Origin: Alistipes megaguti
GTDB lineage: Bacteria; Bacteroidota; Bacteroidia; Bacteroidales; Rikenellaceae
Assembly (NCBI RefSeq): GCF_900604385.1
Contig: NZ_LR027382.1
Span: forward strand, 1,470,001-1,534,000
DNA length: 64,000 nucleotides
Direction of reading: 5' to 3'
Part shown: in pieces, positions 35,114 through 42,895 of the stretch
Layout of the letters: each line of letters opens with the position of its first letter
Numbering within the stretch: position 1 is the first letter of the stretch
Notes under the pieces: generated by a model
Told to the model about the DNA's origin: nothing
What the model saw: only the letters and a program-made list of their open reading frames with translations
Database searches by the model: none
Program-made: the position numbers and the translations under genes

Positions 35114-35918
35114 GAGAAGTCTTGGCGTCTTGAATTCATGGCCCGCTTGTTTTCCTGTTGTGCTGTTGCCGACCCTCTGTTGTGTGGTTGTGCTGTTGTG
35201 TTGACACATTGTTTTGCTGGCACCCTGTTTTGTGGATGTCAGTATGGATGGAAGCATGGGGTCTCAATGCCGGGTGGAAGGTCGGAGGTTTTCTGGGAAC
35301 GGTGGATGCGAAACGGAACGCCTCTTCAAAGAGCGGGCCTTGTTGAGGAACAGGCCGCTCCGAGGAGTGTCGCTCTCCGAGGAGAAAACATCGTGTCGGT
35401 AGCAGCGGGGCAGGGGAGACCTCGACGGTCGGGGATTCGGTGCCGTGACGGAGCCGGTGCGGATGGTATCCGGGTGCGGACGGCCTCTTCACCGCGGGGG
35501 CTCGGCCCGGAAGGGATTTTGGACTCCGATACGCTCGCCCGCGGCGTCTGCATCTCCGGGCCGCACCGGCGGGCGAGGAAGATCGGCGTCCAAACCGCCC
35601 CTGCGGCCCGATTCGTTCCGGTCCGATGCTCCGCGGTACCTTTGCGGCCGAAGCCGGTTCCATCCGCCCAGGGCAGGTGCATCGGATGCGACCCCGGGGA
35701 AATCCCTGCCCGCAGCCCCGCAGTCTTGACCGATCGGCTGCAGTCGGAGAATGCCCAAACACCCCTTTGACCAAGACCCGTTCCGAAGGGCTTTTGGGGG
35801 TGAAACCGACGCCAACCACTGCCACACCGACGCCAACCACTGCCATATCCTGCCGCCGCCGGCTCAATCGGCCCCGAAGACCCTATCTTCGTCTCCAGAA
35901 CCCTAAAAACGAAGGATT

Positions 35919-36209
35919 ATGGAGTATGTAATGGTTGAAAAACGGAGCTACGACCGACTGGTCGCACGCATCGGCGCGCTGGCGGGTCGGGTGGCGGAGC
36001 TGTGTCGCCGGCAGGACAAGACGCTGCAGCACTGGCTCGACAACGAGGAGGTCTGCCTGCTGCTGAACATTCAGAAGCGGACGCTGCAGCGTTACCGCGA
36101 ACGGGGGCTGCTGCCCTGCACGCAGATCCGCCACAAGGTCTACTACAAAACCGCGGATGTCGAGCGGCTGCTGGCCGCGTCGGCCCTCCGCAGCGGGAGC
36201 AAACGGTAA
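35919..36209 (+). CDS. Excisionase-like helix-turn-helix protein
   Basis: A 96-aa DNA-binding protein with a MerR/Xis-type winged helix-turn-helix: WLDNEEVCLLLNIQKRTLQR, then the wing YRERGLLPCTQIRHKVYYKT and the closing DVERLLAAS. The N-terminal half is a helical segment. Such proteins are standard parts of Bacteroidota integrative elements. The second protein in the pair starts one base after its stop. The ATG at 35931 is an alternative start. Confidence 0.75.
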   Translation: MEYVMVEKRSYDRLVARIGALAGRVAELCRRQDKTLQHWLDNEEVCLLLNIQKRTLQRYRERGLLPCTQIRHKVYYKTADVERLLAASALRSGSKR

Positions 36210-36521
36210 ATGCGTACGGCGATGGAGACCCAGTCGGTTTATCGGACGGACGAACGTCCGGAGGAGCTGCTCCGCACGCTGGAGCAGCTGGAGCGGGATC
36301 TGGACCGCTGTGTGGAGTTGAACCGCCCGATGCTGGGCGGCGAACGCTACCTGACGGACCGCGAATTGTCGGAGCGGTTGAAGATCAGCCGCCGTACGCT
36401 GCAGGAGCATCGCTCCTCGCACGAGATTCCCTATTACTGCGTCTGCGGCAAGATTCTCTACCGCGAGTCGGATATCGAGCGTTTTCTTGAGGAGCGCTAC
36501 TTCGGCCCGGTGCGGCGGTAG
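36210..36521 (+). CDS. Second excisionase-like helix-turn-helix protein
   Basis: A 103-aa protein of the same class as its upstream neighbour: YLTDRELSERLKISRRTLQE, then a wing with IPYYCVCGKILYRESDIERFL. Upstream is a helical region rich in leucine and glutamate. It directly abuts the previous gene, so the pair is co-translated. In Bacteroidota mobile elements these pairs usually affect excision or transfer gene expression; the exact role here is inferred. A bidirectional terminator follows. Confidence 0.75.
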   Translation: MRTAMETQSVYRTDERPEELLRTLEQLERDLDRCVELNRPMLGGERYLTDRELSERLKISRRTLQEHRSSHEIPYYCVCGKILYRESDIERFLEERYFGPVRR

Positions 36522-36597
36522 ACGACGGGACGCTGGCGGTGCTGCGGGTGGGCGGCAGGTGGCGCCGCTGGTCAGCATTGTTGGCGGCCGGATCGGA

Positions 36598-36628
36598 AAA
36601 AGGCGGCCCGGAATTTCCGGACCGCCTT
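36598..36628. terminator. Bidirectional terminator
   Basis: AAAGGCGGcCCGGAA pairs with TTCCGGaCCGCCTTT around a very short loop, with A and T runs outside. It lies between the convergent helix-turn-helix pair and the LRR lipoprotein gene. Confidence 0.8.
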
Positions 36629-36660
36629 TCGTGCGTCAACGGGTAGACCGTGGGGCGGAA

Positions 36661-37704
36661 TTACTCCGCCTTCCGGAAGTCGATGGTGATGGTCTTGCCG
36701 CCGTACGTCCAACTCGATGAGTATACCTTCAAACCTGCCGGCTCTGTCTCGTTGTCGAACCAGACCGTGACCGGGAATGTCGACTCCCCGTCTCCAGGAT
36801 TGTCAGAGCAGCTCAACTCTGTCAACACCGTGTTCCGGCTCACATCCAGCTCCGTCAACTGATTGTAGTCGCACCATAACGTCTCCAGTTTAGTGTTCGC
36901 GCTCACATCCAGCTCCGTCAATTGATTGGTGTTACACCCCAAAATCGTCAGTTCTGTATTCCGGCTCACATCCAGCTCCGTCAATTGATTGTTGAAACAC
37001 ACAAAATACCTCAGCTCTGTATTCCGGCTCACATCCAGCGCCGTCAACTGATTGGAGGAACATCCCAAATCCGTCAGCGCCGTATTTTGGCTCACATCCA
37101 GCTCCGTCAATTGATTGTAGTCACAGTTCAAATACGTCAGCGATTCGAAATACTCGATCCCCTGCAGGGAGGTCAGGGTGCCGCGGTTTTCATAAGTCCC
37201 CGAAACGTCCAGTCTGGTGATTGTGGCGATCTTTTCCATATCCTCCGGCGTGATATGCTCCGCATCGGCAATAATATCCTGTTTCTGCAACTCCTGTGCA
37301 AAGGCCTTATCGAATTGGGCGGTGAAATTCGTATCGCCGGATGCCGCCTGGGTGACGGTCAGCCGCACGCTCTGTTCCCCGCAGGACAGGTCGGCATAAG
37401 CCGTGCGGGCCGATGCCCGGAAATTGCGGGTGGCCGACAGTTCGACGGTCTGTTCACCGGCCGTACCGCTCGCGGGCGTGACGGAGAGCCAGTCGACCGA
37501 GGATTCGGCATCGTCGTACACGACCGAAAGCGTCCAGTCGGCCGCGGCGGTAAACGCGACCGTTGCGGTCCGCTCCTCGTCGGCGTCGAGTGTGTATTCG
37601 GTCTTCTCGATGGTCAGGTTCCCGGGACGGGAGGCATCATCATCCTTCTTGCAGCCCGTAAGGGCAAGGATGGCAAGCAGGGGCAAAAGGTAAAGCTGTT
37701 TCAT
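36661..37704 (-). CDS. BACON-domain leucine-rich-repeat lipoprotein
   Basis: A 347-aa surface lipoprotein. The signal MKQLYLLPLLAILALTGC ends in a lipobox cysteine, followed by KKDDD, consistent with surface export in Bacteroidota. A BACON domain (residues about 28-125; EYTLDADEERTATVAFTAAA, VDWLSVTPASGTAG) comes next, then a helical stretch and about five 21-residue leucine-rich repeats of the form LTELDVSxNTxLxxLxCxxNQ. It probably binds a glycan or protein ligand at the cell surface. The ATG at 37704 is chosen because only it gives the lipoprotein signal. The near-identical repeats could change in number. Confidence 0.85.
   Translation of the reverse strand: MKQLYLLPLLAILALTGCKKDDDASRPGNLTIEKTEYTLDADEERTATVAFTAAADWTLSVVYDDAESSVDWLSVTPASGTAGEQTVELSATRNFRASARTAYADLSCGEQSVRLTVTQAASGDTNFTAQFDKAFAQELQKQDIIADAEHITPEDMEKIATITRLDVSGTYENRGTLTSLQGIEYFESLTYLNCDYNQLTELDVSQNTALTDLGCSSNQLTALDVSRNTELRYFVCFNNQLTELDVSRNTELTILGCNTNQLTELDVSANTKLETLWCDYNQLTELDVSRNTVLTELSCSDNPGDGESTFPVTVWFDNETEPAGLKVYSSSWTYGGKTITIDFRKAE
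36841..37155 (-). repeat. 63-bp DNA repeats encoding the LRR units
   Basis: CACATCCAGC recurs at exactly 63-bp spacing (36841, 36904, 36967, 37030, 37093), each time within a highly similar unit encoding one 21-residue LRR. DNA identity between units is high enough for slippage or unequal recombination. Confidence 0.85.
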
Positions 37705-37803
37705 ATGGCTCTTTTTTATGTGAGTATGCAAGGTAGGTGAAAAAATCGAAATTTCCGCGTCTTTGTGCGGTTCGGGAGGTGAATTTTGTCGGAAAGATTT
37801 GTT

Positions 37804-37843
37804 TTTGTCGTTTAGGCAATTGGAAAATTGTCGTTTAGGCAAT
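37804..37843. repeat. Direct repeat pair TTGTCGTTTAGGCAATT
   Basis: The same 17 nt occur at 37804-37820 and 37827-37843, a 23-bp period (about two helical turns), 90 nt or more upstream of the LRR lipoprotein start and downstream of the integrase operon. It could be a regulator or recombinase binding site. Confidence 0.6.
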
Positions 37844-38049
37844 TTTGAAACCGGTCGCAAAACGGCCTTGCAAATGCGACGCCGCCTTCAGTTGGAAAGA
37901 CAGCGTCCGTTGAGGCGTCGTTAGTGTGTGCGCAAGACCGGCTGCGGGGCCCGGTGGGGCGGCCGGCCGATGGAAGGGGAGAGATGGCCGCTTCCGGGAG
38001 CGGGCCCCGGCGGCTGGACGGCTCATCGTGGTCGTCCCGCCCCGACCGG

Positions 38050-38406
38050 TCAGTTGGCGGGCGCGGTCTCGTCGGGAAGCTCCACCAACCTCAGGTGCGG
38101 GGCGGCGGGGTGGAGCAGCCAGCGGCGGAAGGCCTCGCTCTCGAGGCTCCGCAGTCGGAAGGCCAGCGCCGCAATCATCTCCAGGTTGTAGAACTCCACC
38201 CCGTGGACGATCCGCTGTGTCGGCCCCCGGCGCAATGCCTCCGAGCGGTAGATGGCCCGGATGTTGGCCCGTACGGCCGCCTCGAAGACTCCGAACAGGC
38301 GGGCGATCTCCGGCTGTGCGAGCCATACTTCGCCCCCGGCGTTGCGGTGCAGGATGACGCGCCCGCGATCGATTGTGATCGATCCCCGATATCCAATCGT
38401 CTCCAT
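38050..38406 (-). CDS. Small RhuM-like protein linked to the integrase
   Basis: A 118-aa protein matching the N-terminal part of RhuM-type proteins: YRGSITIDRGRVILHRN, VWLAQPEIARLFGV, RANIRAIYRSEAL and VEFYNLEMIAALAFRLRS. Such proteins are common beside Bacteroidota mobile-element genes. Their role is unclear, despite the 'virulence' label in databases. It starts 11 nt after the integrase stop, so the two share a transcript. The 345-nt stretch beyond it to the LRR gene holds the direct repeat pair and no gene I can support. Confidence 0.7.
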   Translation of the reverse strand: METIGYRGSITIDRGRVILHRNAGGEVWLAQPEIARLFGVFEAAVRANIRAIYRSEALRRGPTQRIVHGVEFYNLEMIAALAFRLRSLESEAFRRWLLHPAAPHLRLVELPDETAPAN

Positions 38407-38417
38407 ACCGGCGGTGA

Positions 38418-39635
38418 TTAAAACTCCTCGGGCAACTTGCTCATCTCGCGCAGGATGGTCTGGTCGAGCACCTTGGCGTAGTGACGCGTCATGTTGGTGT
38501 TCGAGTGGCCGAGCATCTTGGCCACGCTCTCGATCGAGACCCCGTGGGCCAGCGTGTAGGTGGCGAAGAAGTGGCGCGCCAGGTGCGTCGAGAGGTTCTT
38601 GCGGATGCCGCAAATGTCGGCCAGCTCCTTCAGGTAGGCGTTCATCTTCTGGTTGCTCGACACGGGCAGCAGCACGTTGTGCCTCCGGCATTCGGGATCG
38701 GTGCGGTAACGCTGCAGAATCCGCTCGGGGATCTCCAGCAGCGGGATGTTGCACATGTTGCCCGTCTTTCGGCGCGGCTTGCGGATCCAGCGGTGACCTT
38801 GCATGTCGGTGGCCAGATGCTCGGGCGCCAGCTCCTTGATGTCGGAGAAGGCCAGCCCCGTGAAGCAGCAGAAGATGAAGATGTCGCGCGTCAGCGCCAG
38901 CCGCGGGATGGTGATCTCCTTGTGCAGGATGCGGTCGATCTCCGCCTTCTCGGGCATCTCGCGCCGCACGGGCTGCATCTTGAAGCGCATCCCGGCGAAG
39001 GGATCCTCCTCCATCCACTTGCGGGACAGCGCCAGGCGGATGATCTTCTTGAAGTTTCCCAGATACTTCATCGTCGTGTTGTGGCTGCAGCCGCACGAGG
39101 TCTTCAGAAAGAACCCGAAATCCTCGATGAAGCGACGGTCGACCCGCTCCAGCTCGATGTCGTCGCGGCGGTAGGCGTGGCGGATGAAGGCGAGCGTGTG
39201 CTTCAGGCAGGTGTCGTAACGCCCGGCCGTCGCCTCGGCCATGTCGATGCCCACCAGCTGGCGGCACTTCTCGTTGTGCTCGCGGAAGAGCTTGAGGAGC
39301 GTGCGGCGGTTCGAGGTGCGGCGCCCCAGAAAGCGCCCCAGCACGTCGTGGACGGTGTAGGGCCGCTGTTCGAACTCCAGTTCGCGGTGGACGAAAACGA
39401 GGCGCGCCCGGACGTTTTCGAGGTAGAGGTTGAGGCTTTTGCCCAGTGCCGTGCGCGAGGAGGCCCGGCTGCGTTTGGCATCCCACAACTCGGGTCGGAT
39501 GCTCTTGTGGATGGTGGTGTCGGTGCGCTGGCCGTTGACCGTGATGCGTACGCAGACGGGGACCTCCCCGTGCTTGTTCGGTCTCGTCCGACGGATGTAG
39601 AACGAGATGTTCAGGGATGTTGTTTCCGGATACAT
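38418..39635 (-). CDS. Tyrosine recombinase/integrase
   Basis: A 405-aa site-specific integrase. The N-terminus is an Arm-binding domain (SLNISFYIRRTRPNKHGE), followed by a SAM-like core-binding domain (about 105-200) and the catalytic domain. Catalytic residues seen are HLARHFFATYTL (HxxR) and the tyrosine in HSNTNMTRHYAKV. The usual first arginine is replaced: the segment reads FTGLAFSDIKEL. A missing first arginine is known for IntDOT-like recombinases of Bacteroides conjugative transposons, so activity is still likely. A tRNA target was not recognised nearby. Confidence 0.9.
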   Translation of the reverse strand: MYPETTSLNISFYIRRTRPNKHGEVPVCVRITVNGQRTDTTIHKSIRPELWDAKRSRASSRTALGKSLNLYLENVRARLVFVHRELEFEQRPYTVHDVLGRFLGRRTSNRRTLLKLFREHNEKCRQLVGIDMAEATAGRYDTCLKHTLAFIRHAYRRDDIELERVDRRFIEDFGFFLKTSCGCSHNTTMKYLGNFKKIIRLALSRKWMEEDPFAGMRFKMQPVRREMPEKAEIDRILHKEITIPRLALTRDIFIFCCFTGLAFSDIKELAPEHLATDMQGHRWIRKPRRKTGNMCNIPLLEIPERILQRYRTDPECRRHNVLLPVSSNQKMNAYLKELADICGIRKNLSTHLARHFFATYTLAHGVSIESVAKMLGHSNTNMTRHYAKVLDQTILREMSKLPEEF

Positions 39636-40146
39636 GACTCTTGTGTTTTACGGTGGTAAAGTTACGTGGCAACGCGCAAAATCAAGGCATGCAAAATGCA
39701 GACAATCAGCGAATAAGAACCCGCCTGCGGTGGCAGGGAAACGGCGGCGGCACCGTTTTGCCACCCGAAAGGCTGCCGCGGGGTGTTTCATCTGTCCACC
39801 CGGTAAGTGAGCTGCTTACAGGGATTTTCGGGGCTTTTGTCCACCCCCCCCCTTGGCGGAGAGAGAGGAACATGAACTTTTTATGCAATCCGCTCTAAAC
39901 CAGAACATTAAATTGAGTGCCGGTGTAAAATGACACCATATAGGCCACAACCTATTTTCGCTATTTTCCCTTGTATTCACTTGGTTGTTACAAAGTTACA
40001 AAAAATTTTCTGATTTTGCAACCGAATTGGAAACGAACCTATTGATTCCTTGTCGAATTTCGAGGGTGATATGATGAGTTTAAATATAAATAAATCAATA
40101 GATTATCTTTTTGTTCGGTTCTGGATCCCAATCGGATATTTCCAAA
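39636..40146. other. Intergenic region upstream of the integrase
   Basis: About 510 nt without a supportable gene. It becomes AT-rich to the right (39890-40140) and contains a C9 run at 39844-39852. TAACTTTA on the minus strand (39656-39663) is a weak -7 candidate for the integrase. This stretch ends in the broken AbiEii gene, so a recombination junction probably lies here. Confidence 0.4.
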
Positions 40147-40338
40147 TCAAGTGATCCTGCGCTTTTCTGACATGAGAACATCTTGCTTGCCACCTTTTCG
40201 GTGGCCGTAGCGAAGGCTCAGGTTTGTACCTCCGACCAGACGGAAGGGTGCAAACGATTCTTCGGACATCAGTATTCCGAGTGTCTCTTTCAACAGCGGC
40301 GTTACCGTTTCATAATGCAGGTAGCTATTGTCAGTCAT
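40147..40338 (-). pseudogene. Truncated AbiEii/AbiGii-type nucleotidyltransferase toxin
   Basis: Only the first 45 or so residues match the toxin family: LLKETLGILMSEESFAPFRLVGGTNLSLRYGHRK is cut just before the acidic active-site stretch that normally follows (D-x-D-type). The frame then runs into about 15 unrelated residues and stops. Its start overlaps the antitoxin stop by 8 nt, as in intact type IV-like or AbiE systems. The catalytic part is missing, so no toxin activity is expected. Confidence 0.7.
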
Positions 40339-40828
40339 TTTGCAATGTCGTGTTTATACGGTATGAGTTTTTCGGAGAATCGGTTTCGAGGGCCGCGAGA
40401 GTGGTGCCGTAGAATCGGGCAATCTCCGCTTTTTCTGTGTCATTACCTCGCTCCAGGACGCGGGCAATGACCGACTCGCGGTACCGGCCCCAGTCAAGTG
40501 TGTCGAAGTCAGTATCCCAGAACAGGGACCGACGAATTGCCGGTATCCCGGATATGGCACGGCTCTTTTGACCATTCTTGTATTCGGCGATCTCGTAGTA
40601 TGTCTGAAGCAGCAGCAGGAATCCCTCTTCGTATCCGAATGCCTGCTCAATCTTCAACGCCATTTCGACCGTCAGATTGCGTCGCCCCGTAATGACGGCA
40701 TTGAGCGTCTGACTGTGTTCTCCGATGGAGGCAGCAAACGACCGCTGACTCAGATTGCGTTTCTTCAAATCCCTGCCAATTATCTTGCCCGGATGGATGC
40801 CTTTCAATATGTCAATTCTGCTTTTCAT
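40331..40828 (-). CDS. XRE/HigA-like antitoxin
   Basis: A 165-aa protein with an N-terminal helix-turn-helix of HigA type (KGIHPGKIIGRDLKKRNLSQ, AVITGRRNLTVEMALKIEQAFG). A C-terminal region (RRSLFWDTDFDTLDWGRYRE, VIARVLERG) is typical of antitoxins paired with AbiEii-like toxins in Bacteroidota. The ATG at 40828 is used because a -7 box (40840-40847) lies just upstream and the longer frame has no family similarity. The toxin partner is truncated, leaving an orphan antitoxin that may still repress its own promoter or counter related toxins elsewhere. Confidence 0.75.
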   Translation of the reverse strand: MKSRIDILKGIHPGKIIGRDLKKRNLSQRSFAASIGEHSQTLNAVITGRRNLTVEMALKIEQAFGYEEGFLLLLQTYYEIAEYKNGQKSRAISGIPAIRRSLFWDTDFDTLDWGRYRESVIARVLERGNDTEKAEIARFYGTTLAALETDSPKNSYRINTTLQND

Positions 40829-40839
40829 GGCTTCATCTG

Positions 40840-40871
40840 CAAATATACGAAATGCAAACGAATTTGTTTGC
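40840..40871 (-). promoter_or_regulatory. Antitoxin promoter with overlapping operator
   Basis: The minus strand has TATATTTG at 40840-40847 (TAnnTTTG). A perfect inverted repeat GCAAAC-N6-GTTTGC sits at 40854-40871 between the -7 and -33 positions, a good place for autorepression by the helix-turn-helix antitoxin. Confidence 0.6.
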
Positions 40872-41264
40872 AAATTTATTCTGTTTTTCTGATTATGGAA
40901 GACCATTTTTTGTCTAAAAAGTTGGTCACAAAACATCGTGTTGTTGTCGATGATGTTGGAAGCAATGCCGCTCGCCATACTTTCTTTGAATAGCATGAGC
41001 CTTCAGATGGTGTCCTTGCAGTAAGAACCGAACCTGAAAAGCTATTGTCTTATCGGCAAGTTAAGTGGTGATTTCCATTCCCAGAATGATGATTTTTGCC
41101 GATACCGGCAAATTATAGAAGTTTTGGTCCTGCTATCTGATGGACTGCCGGAGGCAAGAGTGGTTTGAGCCCCGGACAAGGAAAAAACATATAATTGATT
41201 CAAGCACTGATAAACGAGTTCCGGGATTATCCCATTTTTGCCGTGGAAACCAAACCCGACAAAG
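40872..41264. other. Intergenic, nothing recognised
   Basis: About 390 nt between the antitoxin promoter and the next helix-turn-helix gene. Short frames are present, but none has family similarity. No clear terminator or promoter was identified. Confidence 0.4.
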
Positions 41265-41561
41265 ATGGAAAATCAACACACGGATGACCTGTCCCGCATT
41301 CTGCGGACGGTCGAAGAGATCCTCGAGATCGTACACTTCATGAAGGATCATCGGAGCCAGCTCGAAGGCGATCCGATCCTCGATTTTGCGGAAGTCTGCC
41401 AATTGCTCCGCCAGAGCGAACGCCAGGTGCGCCGCTTCCGCGAACAGGGGCTGCTTGTCGGCTTCAACATCGGAGCCCGGCGCATGTACCTGCTCTCCGA
41501 GGTGCAGGAGTTCATCCGCAAGATACGCCGCCGCGGGAAACTCGAATTGTTGAATCAATAA
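41265..41561 (+). CDS. Excisionase-like helix-turn-helix protein
   Basis: A 98-aa protein: an N-terminal helical part (DDLSRILRTVEEILEIVHFM), then a winged helix-turn-helix (LDFAEVCQLLRQSERQVRRF, REQGLLVGFNIGARRMYLLS, EVQEFI). It is the first of a second pair of such proteins, like those at 35919-36521. The ATG at 41265 (MENQ) is chosen over an in-frame ATG 27 nt upstream, since alignment with similar proteins should begin near it. Confidence 0.75.
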   Translation: MENQHTDDLSRILRTVEEILEIVHFMKDHRSQLEGDPILDFAEVCQLLRQSERQVRRFREQGLLVGFNIGARRMYLLSEVQEFIRKIRRRGKLELLNQ

Positions 41562-41572
41562 ATCTGTTACTC

Positions 41573-41935
41573 ATGGAAACCAAACAAAATCCCCGCATCT
41601 ATCGGCTTGTCTCCTCCGAACAGCTCGAACGTCTCATCAAGACAAATTTCCTTTTGAGTAAGAGTTTGCTGCTTTTTGAATACCTGTGCAGTCAAAGCGA
41701 CGAGCCGCTCTTCCTGACGGCCGATGCGGCCTGCGAAGTCCTCGACATTTGCCCCGAGACGCTGACCCGTTACCGTCAAAAACGGCTGATCCGCCCCACA
41801 ATCTATCGAAGACAGTTCCTTTACAATGCCTATGATCTGCTGATGCTCGTTTATCGGATCAACCAGCGCAACCTGCAAAATGCACTGCGACGTATACCCA
41901 GGATTGTGATTGGTGGGAACGAGCATAACGGATGA
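41573..41935 (+). CDS. Helix-turn-helix protein, partner of the upstream gene
   Basis: A 120-aa protein with a helical N-terminus (LERLIKTNFLLSKSLLLFEY) and a helix-turn-helix (LTADAACEVLDICPETLTRY, RQKRLIRPTIYRRQFLYNAY, DLLMLVY). It follows the first protein by 11 nt and should be co-expressed. It likely binds DNA in control of a mobile element; no target can be assigned. Confidence 0.7.
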   Translation: METKQNPRIYRLVSSEQLERLIKTNFLLSKSLLLFEYLCSQSDEPLFLTADAACEVLDICPETLTRYRQKRLIRPTIYRRQFLYNAYDLLMLVYRINQRNLQNALRRIPRIVIGGNEHNG

Positions 41936-42158
41936 CGGAGAAACTGAAGAAGAATACACAAGTGCCGACCTCGGGCCAAGATAGCAGCACGCCTGCACCT
42001 TGAAGCCCTTTTCGCACGATCTCCACCCGTTCGGGTTGTATCGTACGAAAAGGACTTCCGGTTTGTCCCGCCGCTGAATATCTGCCCGTGGCCGGCCCTT
42101 CCTTTTTTTGGACAGGCCGGTTCCAAAACCATATGTCAAACCTCAAAATGAATTTGGT

Positions 42159-42380
42159 ATGATTGACCTTCAGAAACACATCTGGGAAGGCTGGACCGTT
42201 GGCGATTTTGTCGAGCGCTTGGCTCCCGAGTTGGATCGTATTATGTCGGGACGCAGCTGGCGCCGACCCTTTTCCACGAAGCAGGAACTCGCCACGTGGT
42301 GCCGGGAGAATCAGCCCTATTACAAAAAGCACATTCCGGGCGTTGTTGCCTATTTTGCCCGGAGGTATCGTTTACGTTGA
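42159..42380 (+). CDS. Small conserved-looking hypothetical protein
   Basis: A 73-aa protein of no recognised family. It is mixed alpha-helical with a basic C-terminus (WCRENQPYYKKHIPGVVAYFARRYRLR in two parts), consistent with a nucleic-acid-binding mobile-element protein. The ATG at 42159 (MIDLQKH) is preferred over the in-frame ATG at 42108, which adds a proline-rich tail. It lies 11 nt before the next small gene, suggesting one unit. Confidence 0.5.
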   Translation: MIDLQKHIWEGWTVGDFVERLAPELDRIMSGRSWRRPFSTKQELATWCRENQPYYKKHIPGVVAYFARRYRLR

Positions 42381-42391
42381 AGCAACAGGAG

Positions 42392-42679
42392 ATGATTTAC
42401 TACCATCGCTTTTATGTTGAGAGTCTATATCCCGAGAACCGGCGGTGGATTCTTCGCTGGTTGTTCCGTACATTCCCCGTTTACCTGTTTGAAACGACGC
42501 CTGCGGGTTACAAGGGGCGCTTCTACACGCAGGACGTCCGCTTCCCGAAAGCTGCTTTTCGTGATCTGACATTCAGATTTCGCGGCGACAGATCGTTATG
42601 CCTTTGGGTTATTTCATATGATCTGCAGACTATCTATCTTGAACGGAATATATATATCAATGGGAAATGGGGAGCATAA
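42392..42679 (+). CDS. Small hypothetical protein
   Basis: A 95-aa protein rich in aromatic and basic residues (YYHRFYVESLYPENRRWILR, FRFRGDRSLCLWVISYD). No domain is recognised. The ATG at 42392 follows a purine-rich AACAGGAG. It is paired with the upstream 73-aa gene; both are probably accessory genes of the local mobile DNA. Confidence 0.5.
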   Translation: MIYYHRFYVESLYPENRRWILRWLFRTFPVYLFETTPAGYKGRFYTQDVRFPKAAFRDLTFRFRGDRSLCLWVISYDLQTIYLERNIYINGKWGA

Positions 42680-42746
42680 TTATCCATTTAAGCGTATGTC
42701 AAGAACCGATAAAAATGGTATTCTCATCACATTGCACAAACAAAAT

Positions 42747-42777
42747 GCAGCCCACTGACCTTACGGTAGCGGGCTGC
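42747..42777 (-). terminator. Terminator of the fimbrial operon
   Basis: GCAGCCC...GGGCTGC stem with an inner ACC/GGT extension, about 120 nt beyond the last fimbrial stop codon, with ATTTTG following on the minus strand. A second GGGCGG/CCGCCC hairpin lies just after the stop at 42868-42891. Confidence 0.65.
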
Positions 42778-42895
42778 GGTGTCTGTATGATTTACCGGGC
42801 ACAAATGCTCCCGCCCGGAATGGGAGTTCCTTTCTTTATTGGGGTTATACTTCGGTTATATTCCGTTTCGGGCGGAACTTTTCCCGCCCGACGGT

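Larger units (their letters stand above)
34590..35918 (+). other. Gene-poor, repeat-rich spacer
   Basis: About 1.3 kb without a gene I can support. Several open frames exist on both strands, but they have no recognisable domains and are rich in S/T or R/P, as expected from the local repeats. The stretch holds two adjacent hairpins (34817-34903), a GTCA-rich repeat block with an 18-bp palindrome (35048-35113), a TGTTGTG-rich block (about 35150-35235) and a tandem CCGACGCCAACCACTGCCA repeat (about 35807-35846). It lies between the DprA-like gene and a helix-turn-helix pair, so it may be regulatory or transfer-related DNA of a mobile element. Confidence 0.5.

Noticed and set aside
34496..35257. 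Minus-strand frame of about 250 codons over the repeat-rich spacer
   Set aside because: No domain, S/T/Q-rich bias caused by the GTCA and TGTTGTG repeats, and its end overlaps the DprA-like gene antisense.
35090..35770. Plus-strand frame of 226 codons upstream of the helix-turn-helix pair
   Set aside because: Composition is Arg/Pro/Gly-rich as in shadow frames of GC-rich DNA; several overlapping frames of equal length exist and none shows a motif.
36841..37155. CRISPR-like array from evenly spaced repeats
   Set aside because: The 63-bp units are coding, in frame, and encode leucine-rich repeats; there are no spacers or cas genes.
39844..39852. C9 run upstream of the integrase as a phase-variation tract
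   Set aside because: It lies in non-coding DNA far from a promoter, with no frame that depends on it.
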